Assembly: GCA_050010115.1 (NCBI GenBank)
Contig: JBEKLQ010000067.1
Coordinates: forward strand, 1 to 22,855
From: JAKACA01 sp050010115
GTDB taxonomy: Bacteria > Actinomycetota > Acidimicrobiia > Acidimicrobiales > Bog-793
Reading direction: 5' to 3'
Length of the DNA stretch: 22,855 nucleotides
The translations under genes and the position numbers were made by a program. A model generated the notes under the pieces. It worked only from the letters and a program-made list of their open reading frames with translations, did not search any database and was not told the DNA's origin. Positions 6,651 to 14,191 of this stretch are shown here, one piece after another; position 1 is the first letter of the stretch; every line of letters starts with the position of its first letter.

Positions 6651-7877
6651 ATGAAAGTGCTGCTCGTCGGCGCAGGCGGAGTCGGGGAGGCGGCGGCCGT
6701 CATGATGGGTGGCCGCGGGTTCGTGGAAGGCCTCATCGTCGGGGACATCGCGGCGGACCGCGCCACCCGAGTTGCCGCCCGAGCAACCGCGGCCGGCCAC
6801 GACACGCCGGCCGAAGGCATCCGACTCGACGCCGGCGACTCAAAGGCCATCGCAGCGGTCGCCCGGGCCAAGGGTGTGGACGTGATCTTCAACGCCTGCG
6901 ACCCGCGCTTCGTGCCGAGCATCTTCCAAGCCGCCATCGAGGCCGATACCGACTACCTCGACATGGCCATGTCGCTCTCGCTCCCGCACCCGGAGGCCCC
7001 CTACGAGCAGGTCGGAACGATCCTCGGGGAGCATCAGTTTGCCGCTCACGACGACTTCGTCCGGCGCGGGCGCCTCGCTCTCGTCGGCTGCGGCGTCGAG
7101 CCCGGCCTGTCCGACGTCTTCGCTCGGTACGCCTCCGACCATCTGTTCGAGGCAATGGACGAGGTCGGTGTCCGAGATGGTGCGAACCTCGTGGTCGAGG
7201 GCTTCGACTTCGCCCCGACGTTCAGCATCTGGACAACGATCGAAGAGTGCCTCAACCCACCGGTCATCTTCGAGCGGGACCGCGGCTGGTTCACCACGCC
7301 GCCGTTCTCCGAGCCCGAGGTGTTCGACTTCCCTGAGGAGATCGGTGAGATCACCTGCGTGAACGTCGAGCACGAAGAGGTCTTCCTGATCCCTCGCTGG
7401 CTGGAAGTGGGTCGGGCGACGTTCAAGTACGGCCTCGGCGATGAATTCATCGACGTGCTCGAGACGCTGCACCGCCTCGGCCTCGACTCGACCCGGCCCG
7501 TCACGGTACGGGGCCATGAGGTCTCTCCTCGCGATGTGGTGGCAGCCTGTCTGCCTGATCCTGCGACGCTCGGTGACAAGATGAGCGGCCGCACCTGCGC
7601 CGGCACCCACGTGCGCGGCACGGGCAAGGACGGCAACTACCGCCAGGTGTACCTGTATCACGTGTCCGACAACGAGGAGACGATGGGACGTCACGGCTGC
7701 CAAGCCGTGGTCTGGCAGACGGCGATCGCGCCGGTGACCGCTCTGGAGCTTCGGGCACACGGCCAGTGGCAAGGCGCCGGCGTTCTCGGGTGCGAGGCGT
7801 TCGACTCCGTGCCGCTGCTCGACATGTGCACGGCCTACGGCGAGCCCTGGCACCTCCGGGACGAAGCGCCCGCCTGA
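6651..7877 (+). CDS. Saccharopine/lysine-6-dehydrogenase-like NAD(P) protein
   Basis: A 408-residue protein with an N-terminal Rossmann fold, MKVLLVGAGGVG at 1-12, VDVIFNACDP near 78-87 and YLDMAM near 102. The C-terminal catalytic region typical of the saccharopine-dehydrogenase superfamily contains GCGVEPGLSDVFARY, matching the GVAPGM-type segment of lysine 6-dehydrogenases. The family includes saccharopine reductase, lysine 6-dehydrogenase and carboxynorspermidine synthase, all handling epsilon-amino groups or imines; which reaction applies is not resolved. The start is ATG 6651, with AAAGGGG about 9 nt upstream; earlier in-frame starts lack support. It is monocistronic and convergent with the mmsA-patD operon. 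Its proximity to amine-catabolic genes makes a lysine or polyamine-related role plausible. Confidence 0.8.
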   Translation: MKVLLVGAGGVGEAAAVMMGGRGFVEGLIVGDIAADRATRVAARATAAGHDTPAEGIRLDAGDSKAIAAVARAKGVDVIFNACDPRFVPSIFQAAIEADTDYLDMAMSLSLPHPEAPYEQVGTILGEHQFAAHDDFVRRGRLALVGCGVEPGLSDVFARYASDHLFEAMDEVGVRDGANLVVEGFDFAPTFSIWTTIEECLNPPVIFERDRGWFTTPPFSEPEVFDFPEEIGEITCVNVEHEEVFLIPRWLEVGRATFKYGLGDEFIDVLETLHRLGLDSTRPVTVRGHEVSPRDVVAACLPDPATLGDKMSGRTCAGTHVRGTGKDGNYRQVYLYHVSDNEETMGRHGCQAVVWQTAIAPVTALELRAHGQWQGAGVLGCEAFDSVPLLDMCTAYGEPWHLRDEAPA

Positions 7878-7992
7878 GCCACACTCCGGCCTCGGCCGGG
7901 CGCTGCCAGCTGGGCTCGCGCCAGCTCGCCCGCTCGCCCGCTCGCCGTTACGACCTGAGCGCCTCCAGGCGGGCATAGTCAATTTCCAAAAC

Positions 7993-8014
7993 TCTTACTT
8001 ATCGATAAGTTAGA
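7993..8014. repeat. AT-rich 22-bp near-perfect palindrome in a convergent intergenic region
   Basis: Within a short AT-rich island (about 7978-8032), acttatcgataagt (7997-8010) is a perfect 14-bp palindrome. It extends to 22 bp with one mismatched pair. AACTCT flanks it on both sides (7990-7995, 8014-8019). It lies between the convergent dehydrogenase and mmsA genes, 56 nt past the mmsA stop. On the minus strand a TTTT follows the hairpin, so a terminator is possible; an operator or integration relic is the alternative. Confidence 0.6.
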
Positions 8015-8069
8015 ACTCTCGAAATCAAGAACATGCCATGCCCACCCCGAAAGGCGGTTCGTGCCGAGC

Positions 8070-9602
8070 TCAGCTCGACGTCGGGAACCCCAACTGCACG
8101 CCACCGTGGCTCGGGTCGAGCCATCGAGACGTCACGACCTTGCCCCGCGTGTAGAAGTGGACGGCATCTCTTCCGTAGGCGTGAGTGTCGCCGAACAGCG
8201 ACGCCTTCCAGCCGCCGAACGGGTAGTACGCCACCGGGACGGGGATCGACACGTTGACGCCTACCATCCCCGCCTCCACCTCATGCTGGAAGCGCCGTGC
8301 GGCTCCGCCGTCGTTCGTGAAGATGGCGGCGCCGTTGCCGTAGGGGTTGGCGTTGACAAGCTCGAGCGCCTCGTCGTAGGAAGCTGCCCGCACGATCGCG
8401 AGGACCGGCCCGAAGATCTCGTCGCGGTAGACGCTCATGTCGGCCGTCACGTGATCGAGCAGCGTCGGCCCGAGAAAGAAACCCTCCCCCTCCGCCGCCT
8501 CATGCTCCCGCCCGTCCAGCACCACCACGGCGCCCTCGGAGGCGCCGGCGGCGACGTAAGAGGCCACCTTGTCGCGGTGCTCGCGGGTCACGAGCGGGCC
8601 CATGTCGGAGCTGGTCTCCGAGGCGGGACCGACCTCGATGTCGCGGATGCGGTCGACGATGAGGCTCACGAGCTCGTCGGCGGCGGGCTCGACGGCGACC
8701 ACGACCGACACCGCCATGCAGCGCTCGCCGGCCGACCCGAACCCTGCCGAGACGGCCGCGTCCGCGGCCATCTCCAGCGAGGCGTCGGGCAGCACGACCA
8801 TGTGGTTCTTCGCACCGCCGAGCGCCTGCACGCGCTTGCCGTGGCGGGTGCCGGTCTCGTAGACGTAGCGGGCGATCGGCGTGGAGCCGACGAAGCTCAC
8901 CGCCCGCACGTCCGGGTGCTCCAGCAACCGGTCGACCGCCACCTTGTCGCCCTGCACGACGGAGAAGACTCCGCCCGGCAGCCCGGCCTCGGCCAGCAGC
9001 GACGCCAGCACGAGAGATGCGGACGGGTCCTTCTCGCTCGGCTTCAGCACGAAACAATTCCCGCACGCCAAAGCCACCGGGAACATCCACATCGGCACCA
9101 TGGTTGGGAAATTGAACGGCGTGATGCCGGCGACGACTCCGAGGGGCTGGCGGAGCGAGTACGTGTCCACGTTCGTCGAGACGCTCTCGGAGTAGCCGCC
9201 CTTCAGGAGATCGGCGATGCCGCAGGCGAACTCCACGACGTCGAGCCCGCGGGCAACCTCGCCCATCGCGTCGGCGTGTGTCTTGCCGTGCTCCGACGCG
9301 ATCGCCGCAGCGATCTCGTCCCGGCTGCGGTCCACCAGTTCCCGGAACGCGAACATGACCCGGATGCGCTCGGCGAGCGACGAGTGCCGCCAGGTCCGCC
9401 ACGCTGCGACGGCGGACGCCACGGCCTCGTCGACGACCGCGACCGAGGCCAGCTCGACCGCAGCCGTCTGCGTGCCGGTGGCGGGGTCGAACACCGGCCC
9501 GAAGCGCCCGGCCGCCTCCGGCGAGGCGCCGCCGGAGGCGGCTCCATCGCCCGCGTAGGCGGCAAACGACTTGCCGCCGACCCAGTGCGAGATCTGCCTC
9601 AT
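8070..9602 (-). CDS. mmsA: CoA-acylating (methyl)malonate-semialdehyde dehydrogenase
   Basis: A 510-residue aldehyde dehydrogenase of the MMSDH type, which converts methylmalonate or malonate semialdehyde with CoA and NAD to propionyl- or acetyl-CoA and CO2. Diagnostic segments are FNFPTMVPMWMFP (164-175), CFVLKPSEKDP (183-193) and the nucleophile Cys295 in GSAGERCMAVS. GGAKNH near 262-267 replaces the LELGG motif, so the general-base Glu is absent, as expected for CoA-acylating members. The C-terminus (VTSRWLDPS, LGFP) is also typical. Residues 14-31 are a Gly/Ala-rich insertion not usual for the family. The ATG is 5 bp after the patD stop without a Shine-Dalgarno, indicating translational coupling. 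Context favours malonate semialdehyde from beta-alanine; valine or inositol catabolism genes are absent. Confidence 0.9.
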   Translation of the reverse strand: MRQISHWVGGKSFAAYAGDGAASGGASPEAAGRFGPVFDPATGTQTAAVELASVAVVDEAVASAVAAWRTWRHSSLAERIRVMFAFRELVDRSRDEIAAAIASEHGKTHADAMGEVARGLDVVEFACGIADLLKGGYSESVSTNVDTYSLRQPLGVVAGITPFNFPTMVPMWMFPVALACGNCFVLKPSEKDPSASLVLASLLAEAGLPGGVFSVVQGDKVAVDRLLEHPDVRAVSFVGSTPIARYVYETGTRHGKRVQALGGAKNHMVVLPDASLEMAADAAVSAGFGSAGERCMAVSVVVAVEPAADELVSLIVDRIRDIEVGPASETSSDMGPLVTREHRDKVASYVAAGASEGAVVVLDGREHEAAEGEGFFLGPTLLDHVTADMSVYRDEIFGPVLAIVRAASYDEALELVNANPYGNGAAIFTNDGGAARRFQHEVEAGMVGVNVSIPVPVAYYPFGGWKASLFGDTHAYGRDAVHFYTRGKVVTSRWLDPSHGGVQLGFPTSS

Positions 9603-9607
9603 CACAT

Positions 9608-11056
9608 TCAGTCGATCGCGCTCATGACGTGCTTGATCCGCGTGTAGTCCTCGAGCCCGTACATGGACAGGTCCTTGCCGTAGCCCGATTTCTTGTAGCC
9701 GCCGTGCGGCATCTCGGCCACGAGCGGGATGTGCGCGTTGATCCAGACACACCCGAAGTCAAGGCCTTTCGCCATCCGCATGGCGCGGGCGTGATCTTTC
9801 GTCCAGACGCTCGAGGCAAGCCCGAACGGGACGCCGTTCGCCCATTTCAGCGCCTCGTCCTCGTCGGAGAACCGCTGCACGGTGATCACCGGGCCGAAGA
9901 TCTCCTCCTGGATCATCTCGTCGTCCTGACGGAGCCCTGCCACCACCGTCGGCTCGAAGAAGTAGCCGCGCTCGCCGACGTGATGGCCGCCGTTCAGCAC
10001 CTCCGCATGTGACGGCGTCCGCTCGATGAATCCGCTCACCTGCGCCAGCTGGTTCACATTGTTGAGGGGGCCGTACAGCGCGTCCTCGTTCTCGGGCGGA
10101 CCGGTGACGGTACCCTTGGCTTGGGCGACGAGCGCCGAGACGAAGTCGTCGTGGATGCCCGGACCGGCGAGCACCCGCGTCGCCGCCGTGCAGTCCTGGC
10201 CGGCATTGAAGTAGCCGGCGATGGCGATCGTCTCCGCCGCCTTCTCGAGGTCGGCGTCGTCGAAGACGACCACGGGTGCCTTGCCGCCGAGCTCGAGATG
10301 GCACCGCTTGACGTCGCGGGCGGCATCCAGGGCCACTTCGATGCCGGCGCGCACTGATCCGGTGATCGACACCATGGCGGGCGTCGGATGGGAGACGAGC
10401 GCACGCCCGGTGTCGCGATTGCCGCACATCACGTTGAAGACGCCCGGCGGGAGGAACTCACCCATGATCTCGCCCATCAAGACCGTTGAAGCGGGGGTCC
10501 AGTGCGCCGGCTTGAGCACCGTCGTGTTCCCAGCCGCGATGGCAGGTGCCCACTTCCACACCGCCATCATCATCGGGTAGTTCCAGGGCGTGACCTGGGC
10601 GCACACTCCGACCGGCTCGCGCCGGATCATCGAGGTGTACCCGTGCATGTACTCGCCCGCCGAACGCCCCTCGAGCACCCGGGCCGCCCCGGCGAAAAAG
10701 CGGATCTGGTCGATCATCGGGGGGATCTCCTCCGACATCGTGAGCCCGATCGGCTTGCCCGTGTTCTCGCTCTCAGCCGCGACGAGCTCCTCCGCCCGAG
10801 CCTCCATGGCGTCGGCGATCTTGAGCAGGGCCATCGAGCGCTCCGACGGCGTGGTCGCCTTCCACGACTCGAAGGCCTTTGCGGCTGCCTCGAACGCCGC
10901 GTTCACGTCCTCGGCACCCGACAGCGGCGTGGTGGCGTACGCCTCGCCGGTGCTCGGGTTGATCACCTCGATGGTCTCACCATTCTTGGCATCGACGAAC
11001 TCGCCGCCGACGAAGTTCTGCAGCTTCCGCAACCCTTTGGCGTTCTCGCTTGCCAC
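9608..11056 (-). CDS. patD: Gamma-aminobutyraldehyde dehydrogenase (PatD-like)
   Basis: A 482-residue NAD-dependent aldehyde dehydrogenase closely resembling E. coli PatD/YdcW, which oxidises 4-aminobutanal (1-pyrroline) to GABA. Signature stretches shared with PatD are FFAGAARVLEG, YTSMIRREPVGV, PWNYPMMMAVWK, NAGQDCTAATR, LASSVWTKDHARA and the C-terminal SGYGKDLSMYGLEDYT. Catalytic residues are Asn159, Glu255 (LELGGK) and Cys289. Related enzymes also accept 3-aminopropanal, so the in vivo substrate could be C3 or C4. The start is GTG 11056, preceded by a strong GGAGGG at a suitable distance. It is first gene of a minus-strand pair with mmsA and divergent from the FAD amine oxidase that could supply its aldehyde. 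Confidence 0.9.
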   Translation of the reverse strand: MASENAKGLRKLQNFVGGEFVDAKNGETIEVINPSTGEAYATTPLSGAEDVNAAFEAAAKAFESWKATTPSERSMALLKIADAMEARAEELVAAESENTGKPIGLTMSEEIPPMIDQIRFFAGAARVLEGRSAGEYMHGYTSMIRREPVGVCAQVTPWNYPMMMAVWKWAPAIAAGNTTVLKPAHWTPASTVLMGEIMGEFLPPGVFNVMCGNRDTGRALVSHPTPAMVSITGSVRAGIEVALDAARDVKRCHLELGGKAPVVVFDDADLEKAAETIAIAGYFNAGQDCTAATRVLAGPGIHDDFVSALVAQAKGTVTGPPENEDALYGPLNNVNQLAQVSGFIERTPSHAEVLNGGHHVGERGYFFEPTVVAGLRQDDEMIQEEIFGPVITVQRFSDEDEALKWANGVPFGLASSVWTKDHARAMRMAKGLDFGCVWINAHIPLVAEMPHGGYKKSGYGKDLSMYGLEDYTRIKHVMSAID

Positions 11057-11073
11057 GACTTCCCTCCGTGTCT

Positions 11074-11093
11074 GTTGACCTGCCTCGTTGACC
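11074..11093. repeat. GTTGACC direct repeat upstream of patD
   Basis: Two copies of GTTGACC (11074-11080 and 11087-11093) are separated by 6 bp, giving a 13-bp period, immediately upstream of the patD Shine-Dalgarno. They could be half-sites for a regulator of the operon; no trans factor is identified. Confidence 0.4.
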
Positions 11094-11288
11094 CGGCGGC
11101 GCCGTCCTTGCCGGACATGCTCGGCCGCGCCCTACGGGCTCGATCCTGACAGAACTACAGCCTGGCCACAAGGCCGGGTATCGGACCTGAGCAACTGATT
11201 CCGTCGGTCCCGGTCATCGTGGCCATGGAATCCGCAGCTGTCGGTTCCAGTGGCTTCGGAGCCAGCAGCCGTTGCAAGCCGGGCGAGG

Positions 11289-11294
11289 TAGCGT
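11289..11294 (+). promoter_or_regulatory. -10 box supporting an internal start for the FAD oxidoreductase
   Basis: TAGCGT is followed by 5 nt and an in-frame GTG at 11300, the same arrangement as at uppP and the peroxidase gene. No clear -35 is seen. Confidence 0.35.
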
Positions 11295-11299
11295 GGCTC

Positions 11300-12709
11300 G
11301 TGCCCGATCCCGACTCGTCCTGGCGCCGCATCTCCTACTGGTTCGACAACCTCCCCGGCCCGGTCACGCCGAGACAACCACTGCCGGGCGACCTCGAAGC
11401 CGACGTCGTCATCGTCGGTGCCGGCTACACGGGCATGTGGACGGCGTACTACCTCTCGGCCATCGACCCAGGCCTCCGGGTGGCGGTACTCGAGCGGGAA
11501 GTGGCGGGTTACGGCGCCTCGGGACGAAACGGCGGGTGGTGCTCGGCGTTCTTCGCCGTCTCGCCCGAGAGCCTCACGAAGTCGTACGGCCTCGACGCCA
11601 TGGGTGCCATGCAGCGGGCCATGCAGCACTCCGTCGACGAGGTCGGGGCGGCGGCGGCGGCCGAGGGCATCGACTGCGCCTACCGCAAGGGCGGCACCGC
11701 CAGCCTCGCCCGCTCGGCTGCCCAGCTCGCTTCGTACAAGGCTGACCTCGACGGCTACCGGGCGCTCGGAATTGGCGACGACGACGTCGTCTGGTGCGAC
11801 GCCGAGGGTGCCACCGATCTGGTCAACGCGACCGGTGTGCTCGGCGGTCTGTTCACGCCACATTGCGCGTCGCTCGATCCTGCCCGTCTCGCCCGGGGCC
11901 TCGCCGAGACGATCGAGGGGCGCGGCGTCCGCATCTACGAACAGACGGCGGTCACCCGCGTGCAGCCCGCCGGACCGAACGGCGCCAGTCAGCGGATCGA
12001 GACGCCGCACGGCCGGGTGCGCGCACCGGTCGTCGTCATCGCCACCGAGGGCTACACCGCCCAGCTGCCGGACCGCCGACGGCGGGTCGTGCCCGTGTAC
12101 TCACTCATGGTTGCCACCGAGCCGCTCGACGACTCGACGCTCTCCGAGATCGGCATCCGCGACGGGATCACGTTCACCGATGGCCGCCACCTCCTCATCT
12201 ACGGCCAGCGGACGCCCGACGGCCGCCTCGCCTTCGGCGGTCGCGGCGCTCCCTACCACTTCAGATCTCAGATCGACGACTCGTTCGATCGTGTGCCGAA
12301 GGTCCATGAGACGCTCGGTGAGACGCTCGGTGAGATGTTCCCGGTGCTCGAGGGTGTGGCGATCACCCACCGCTGGGGTGGGCCACTCGGCGTCCACCGC
12401 GACTGGCACCCGTCGGTCAACTTCGACCGGCGCACCGGAGTCGGCTCCGCCGGTGGATACGTCGGCGACGGCGTATCGACGGCGAACCTCGCCGGCCGTA
12501 CGCTCGCCGATCTCATCTGTGGGCGTGACACCGAGCTGACGCGCCTCCCGTGGGTGAACCACCGCTCGCCGTTGTGGGAACCGGAGCCGCTCCGCTGGCT
12601 CGGCGTCAACAGCGGCCTCGTGGCTATGGGGCAGGCCGACCGCACCGAGGCAAAGACGGGCAACCCGTCGCGCCTTGCCGGCGTGGTCGCCCGCTTGACG
12701 GGCTACTAG
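11300..12709 (+). CDS. PuuB-like FAD-dependent amine/amino-acid oxidoreductase
   Basis: A DAO-superfamily flavoprotein of 469 residues. The FAD-binding GxGxxG is in VVIVGAGYTGMWTAYYL at about 36-52, followed by the acidic strand end (AVLERE) and GYGASGRNGGW, which matches the GFGASGRNGG segment of E. coli PuuB (gamma-glutamylputrescine oxidase). The C-terminal RWGGPLG and GYVGDGVSTANLAGRTLADL close the FAD site. The likely reaction is oxidation of a primary or secondary amine to imine/aldehyde plus H2O2, feeding the divergent patD. No PuuA ligase or PuuD hydrolase is present, so a glutamylated substrate is not assured. I chose GTG 11300 because homologues begin about 10 residues before the SYW segment, codons upstream lose G/C bias, and TAGCGT plus GAGG lie just upstream; GTG 11219 or ATG 11225 are alternatives. 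Confidence 0.83.
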   Translation: MPDPDSSWRRISYWFDNLPGPVTPRQPLPGDLEADVVIVGAGYTGMWTAYYLSAIDPGLRVAVLEREVAGYGASGRNGGWCSAFFAVSPESLTKSYGLDAMGAMQRAMQHSVDEVGAAAAAEGIDCAYRKGGTASLARSAAQLASYKADLDGYRALGIGDDDVVWCDAEGATDLVNATGVLGGLFTPHCASLDPARLARGLAETIEGRGVRIYEQTAVTRVQPAGPNGASQRIETPHGRVRAPVVVIATEGYTAQLPDRRRRVVPVYSLMVATEPLDDSTLSEIGIRDGITFTDGRHLLIYGQRTPDGRLAFGGRGAPYHFRSQIDDSFDRVPKVHETLGETLGEMFPVLEGVAITHRWGGPLGVHRDWHPSVNFDRRTGVGSAGGYVGDGVSTANLAGRTLADLICGRDTELTRLPWVNHRSPLWEPEPLRWLGVNSGLVAMGQADRTEAKTGNPSRLAGVVARLTGY

Positions 12710-12722
12710 ACCCGGGCGGCGG

Positions 12723-14069
12723 TCAGAGCGAGCGCAGCGCCTTGTCGAAGATGTCGATGCCCTCGCCCAAGAGCTCCTCGGAGATGACCAGCGGCGGCAG
12801 GATGCGCACGATGTTGTCGAACGTGCCGGCTTTCAGCAGGATCACGCCCTCGGAGTGGCACTGAGCGAGCACCTTGCCGGCGGCTGCGGCATCCGGTGTC
12901 TTCGCCGCCCGGTCCGAGACGAGCTCGACCGCAGCCATCCCGCCGATCACCCGCACGTCGCCCACGGCGGCGACGTCGGAGACGAGCGGCCGCAACCTCT
13001 GCTCGAAGATCTCGCCGATCCGCTTCGCGCGGGCGATCAAGCCGCCGCGCTCGACCTCCTGGATGGCTGCCAACGCCGCCACGCACGACACCGGGTTCCC
13101 ACCGAACGTCGTACCGAGACCACCGACGTGCACCTGGTCGACGAGGTCGGCCCGAGCCGTGATGCCGCCGATCGGCAGGCCGCCTCCGAGCCCTTTGGCC
13201 GTCGTGATGATGTCCGGGACGATGCCTGAGTGCTCGGACGCGAACCAGGCACCAGTGCGGGCAAAACCGGCCTGGATCTCGTCAGCCACGAACACGATCC
13301 CGTTGGCGGAGCAGTACTCGCGCAACGCCGGCAAGAAACCCTCCCCCGGGATCACCACACCGCCTTCCCCCAGCACGGGCTCGACGATGAGAGCAGCGAT
13401 CCGCTCGCCGCCGATCTGGCGGTCCATGATCGTGATCGCTGCCTCAGCGCACGCCGGGCCGCACTCGGCGGCCGAGGCACCCGCGGCGCAGCGGTACGGG
13501 TACGAGAACGGGACCCGGTAGATCTCGGGCGCGAGCGGCCCGAAGTTCGCCTTGTACGGCATGGCTTTCGCCGTCAGGCTCATCGTCAACAACGTGCGAC
13601 CGTGGAAGGCGTGGTCGAAGACGACGACGGCTTGCCGCCTCGTCACGTTGCGAGCGATCTTGACGGCGTTCTCGAGCGCTTCGGCACCGGAGTTGACGAA
13701 GAACGTGCGCCTCTCCAAATCGCCGGGAACGAGGGCGTTCAAGCGCTCGGCGAGCTCGATGTAGCTCTCGTATGGCGTGACCTGGAAGCAGGTGTGGGTG
13801 AATCGCGCCGCCTGCTCGGCGACAGCCGCCGATACGAGCTCGGCGCTGGAGCCGACATTCAGCACCGCGATGCCGGCACCGAGGTCGATGAACGAGTTGC
13901 CGTCGACGTCCACGACGATGCCGCCCGACGCGCGGTCGGCGAAGACGGGCATCGTGCCACCGACACCGGCCGGTACGGCGGCACGGCGCCGCGCCATGAG
14001 CGCGACCGAACGCGGCCCAGGAATTTCGGTGACCAGCGAGCGGCGCTGGGGGACCTCGGAGTTCGCCAC
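12723..14069 (-). CDS. gabT: 4-aminobutyrate aminotransferase
   Basis: A class III PLP aminotransferase of 448 residues with the mycobacterial-type GabT N-terminus (RSLVTEIPGPRS). PLP contacts include NSGAEALENA (126-135), the VADEIQAGFARTG segment with Asp263, and Lys292 in TTAKGLGGG forming the Schiff base; GTTFGGNPV follows. It transfers the omega-amino group of GABA, and often beta-alanine, to 2-oxoglutarate, giving a semialdehyde. A YPYRC...C...C segment (193-207) is common in this branch. I place the start at GTG 14069 because AAAGGGGAG lies 8 nt upstream and mycobacterial homologues begin here; in-frame ATG 14111 would extend into the leader. It is divergent from the Lrp-family gene across a shared regulatory region and convergent with the FAD oxidoreductase. 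Confidence 0.93.
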   Translation of the reverse strand: MANSEVPQRRSLVTEIPGPRSVALMARRRAAVPAGVGGTMPVFADRASGGIVVDVDGNSFIDLGAGIAVLNVGSSAELVSAAVAEQAARFTHTCFQVTPYESYIELAERLNALVPGDLERRTFFVNSGAEALENAVKIARNVTRRQAVVVFDHAFHGRTLLTMSLTAKAMPYKANFGPLAPEIYRVPFSYPYRCAAGASAAECGPACAEAAITIMDRQIGGERIAALIVEPVLGEGGVVIPGEGFLPALREYCSANGIVFVADEIQAGFARTGAWFASEHSGIVPDIITTAKGLGGGLPIGGITARADLVDQVHVGGLGTTFGGNPVSCVAALAAIQEVERGGLIARAKRIGEIFEQRLRPLVSDVAAVGDVRVIGGMAAVELVSDRAAKTPDAAAAGKVLAQCHSEGVILLKAGTFDNIVRILPPLVISEELLGEGIDIFDKALRSL

Positions 14070-14113
14070 GGCGAGCACTCCCCTTTCGGGATCTGTTGAT
14101 GACCATTTCAACT

Positions 14114-14149
14114 GAATCGGTCGTACCTAAGCATATCTACGACGGATTC
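14114..14149. promoter_or_regulatory. Candidate Lrp/AsnC operator between gabT and lrp
   Basis: An inverted repeat with 12-bp arms GAATCGGTCGTA (14114-14125) and TACGACGGATTC (14138-14149). Eleven of 12 pairs match, with a 12-bp AT-rich spacer. Its centre falls on the gabT -10 box and its right arm ends 2 bp before the lrp -35. Dyads of this size suit dimeric or oligomeric Lrp/AsnC proteins, and the adjacent gene encodes one. Confidence 0.6.
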
Positions 14150-14158
14150 CTTTGACAA
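14130..14158 (-). promoter_or_regulatory. gabT promoter
   Basis: Minus-strand -35 TTGTCA (14158-14153), 17-bp spacer, -10 TATGCT (14135-14130). Transcription would start near 14123, leaving a leader of roughly 54 nt with a good Shine-Dalgarno before GTG 14069. The -10 lies inside the inverted repeat. Confidence 0.6.
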
Positions 14159-14180
14159 TCGAGCACCTCGCTGTGAGAAT
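14152..14180 (+). promoter_or_regulatory. lrp promoter
   Basis: Plus-strand -35 TTGACA (14152-14157, perfect), 17-bp spacer, -10 GAGAAT (14175-14180). The predicted start is about 5 nt before ATG 14192, so the mRNA is almost leaderless. The -35 overlaps that of gabT on the other strand by five bases. Confidence 0.6.
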
Positions 14181-14191
14181 GAGCAGCCACA

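Noticed and set aside
8061..9647. 528-codon plus-strand frame opposite mmsA
   Set aside because: MmsA on the minus strand is unmistakable; this frame is a mirror of its codon bias.
11227..11248. Inverted GGAA...TTCC around CAGCTG as a DNA operator
   Set aside because: The arms pair only with offset single-base bulges, which does not fit a rigid DNA dyad.
12308..12331. Tandem 12-bp duplication gagacgctcggt in the FAD oxidoreductase
   Set aside because: It is in frame, encodes two ETLG units in a surface-like helix and does not disrupt the gene.
14070..14111. ATG 14111 as the gabT start
   Set aside because: It would extend translation across the AAAGGGGAG Shine-Dalgarno; mycobacterial-type GabT proteins begin near the GTG at 14069.
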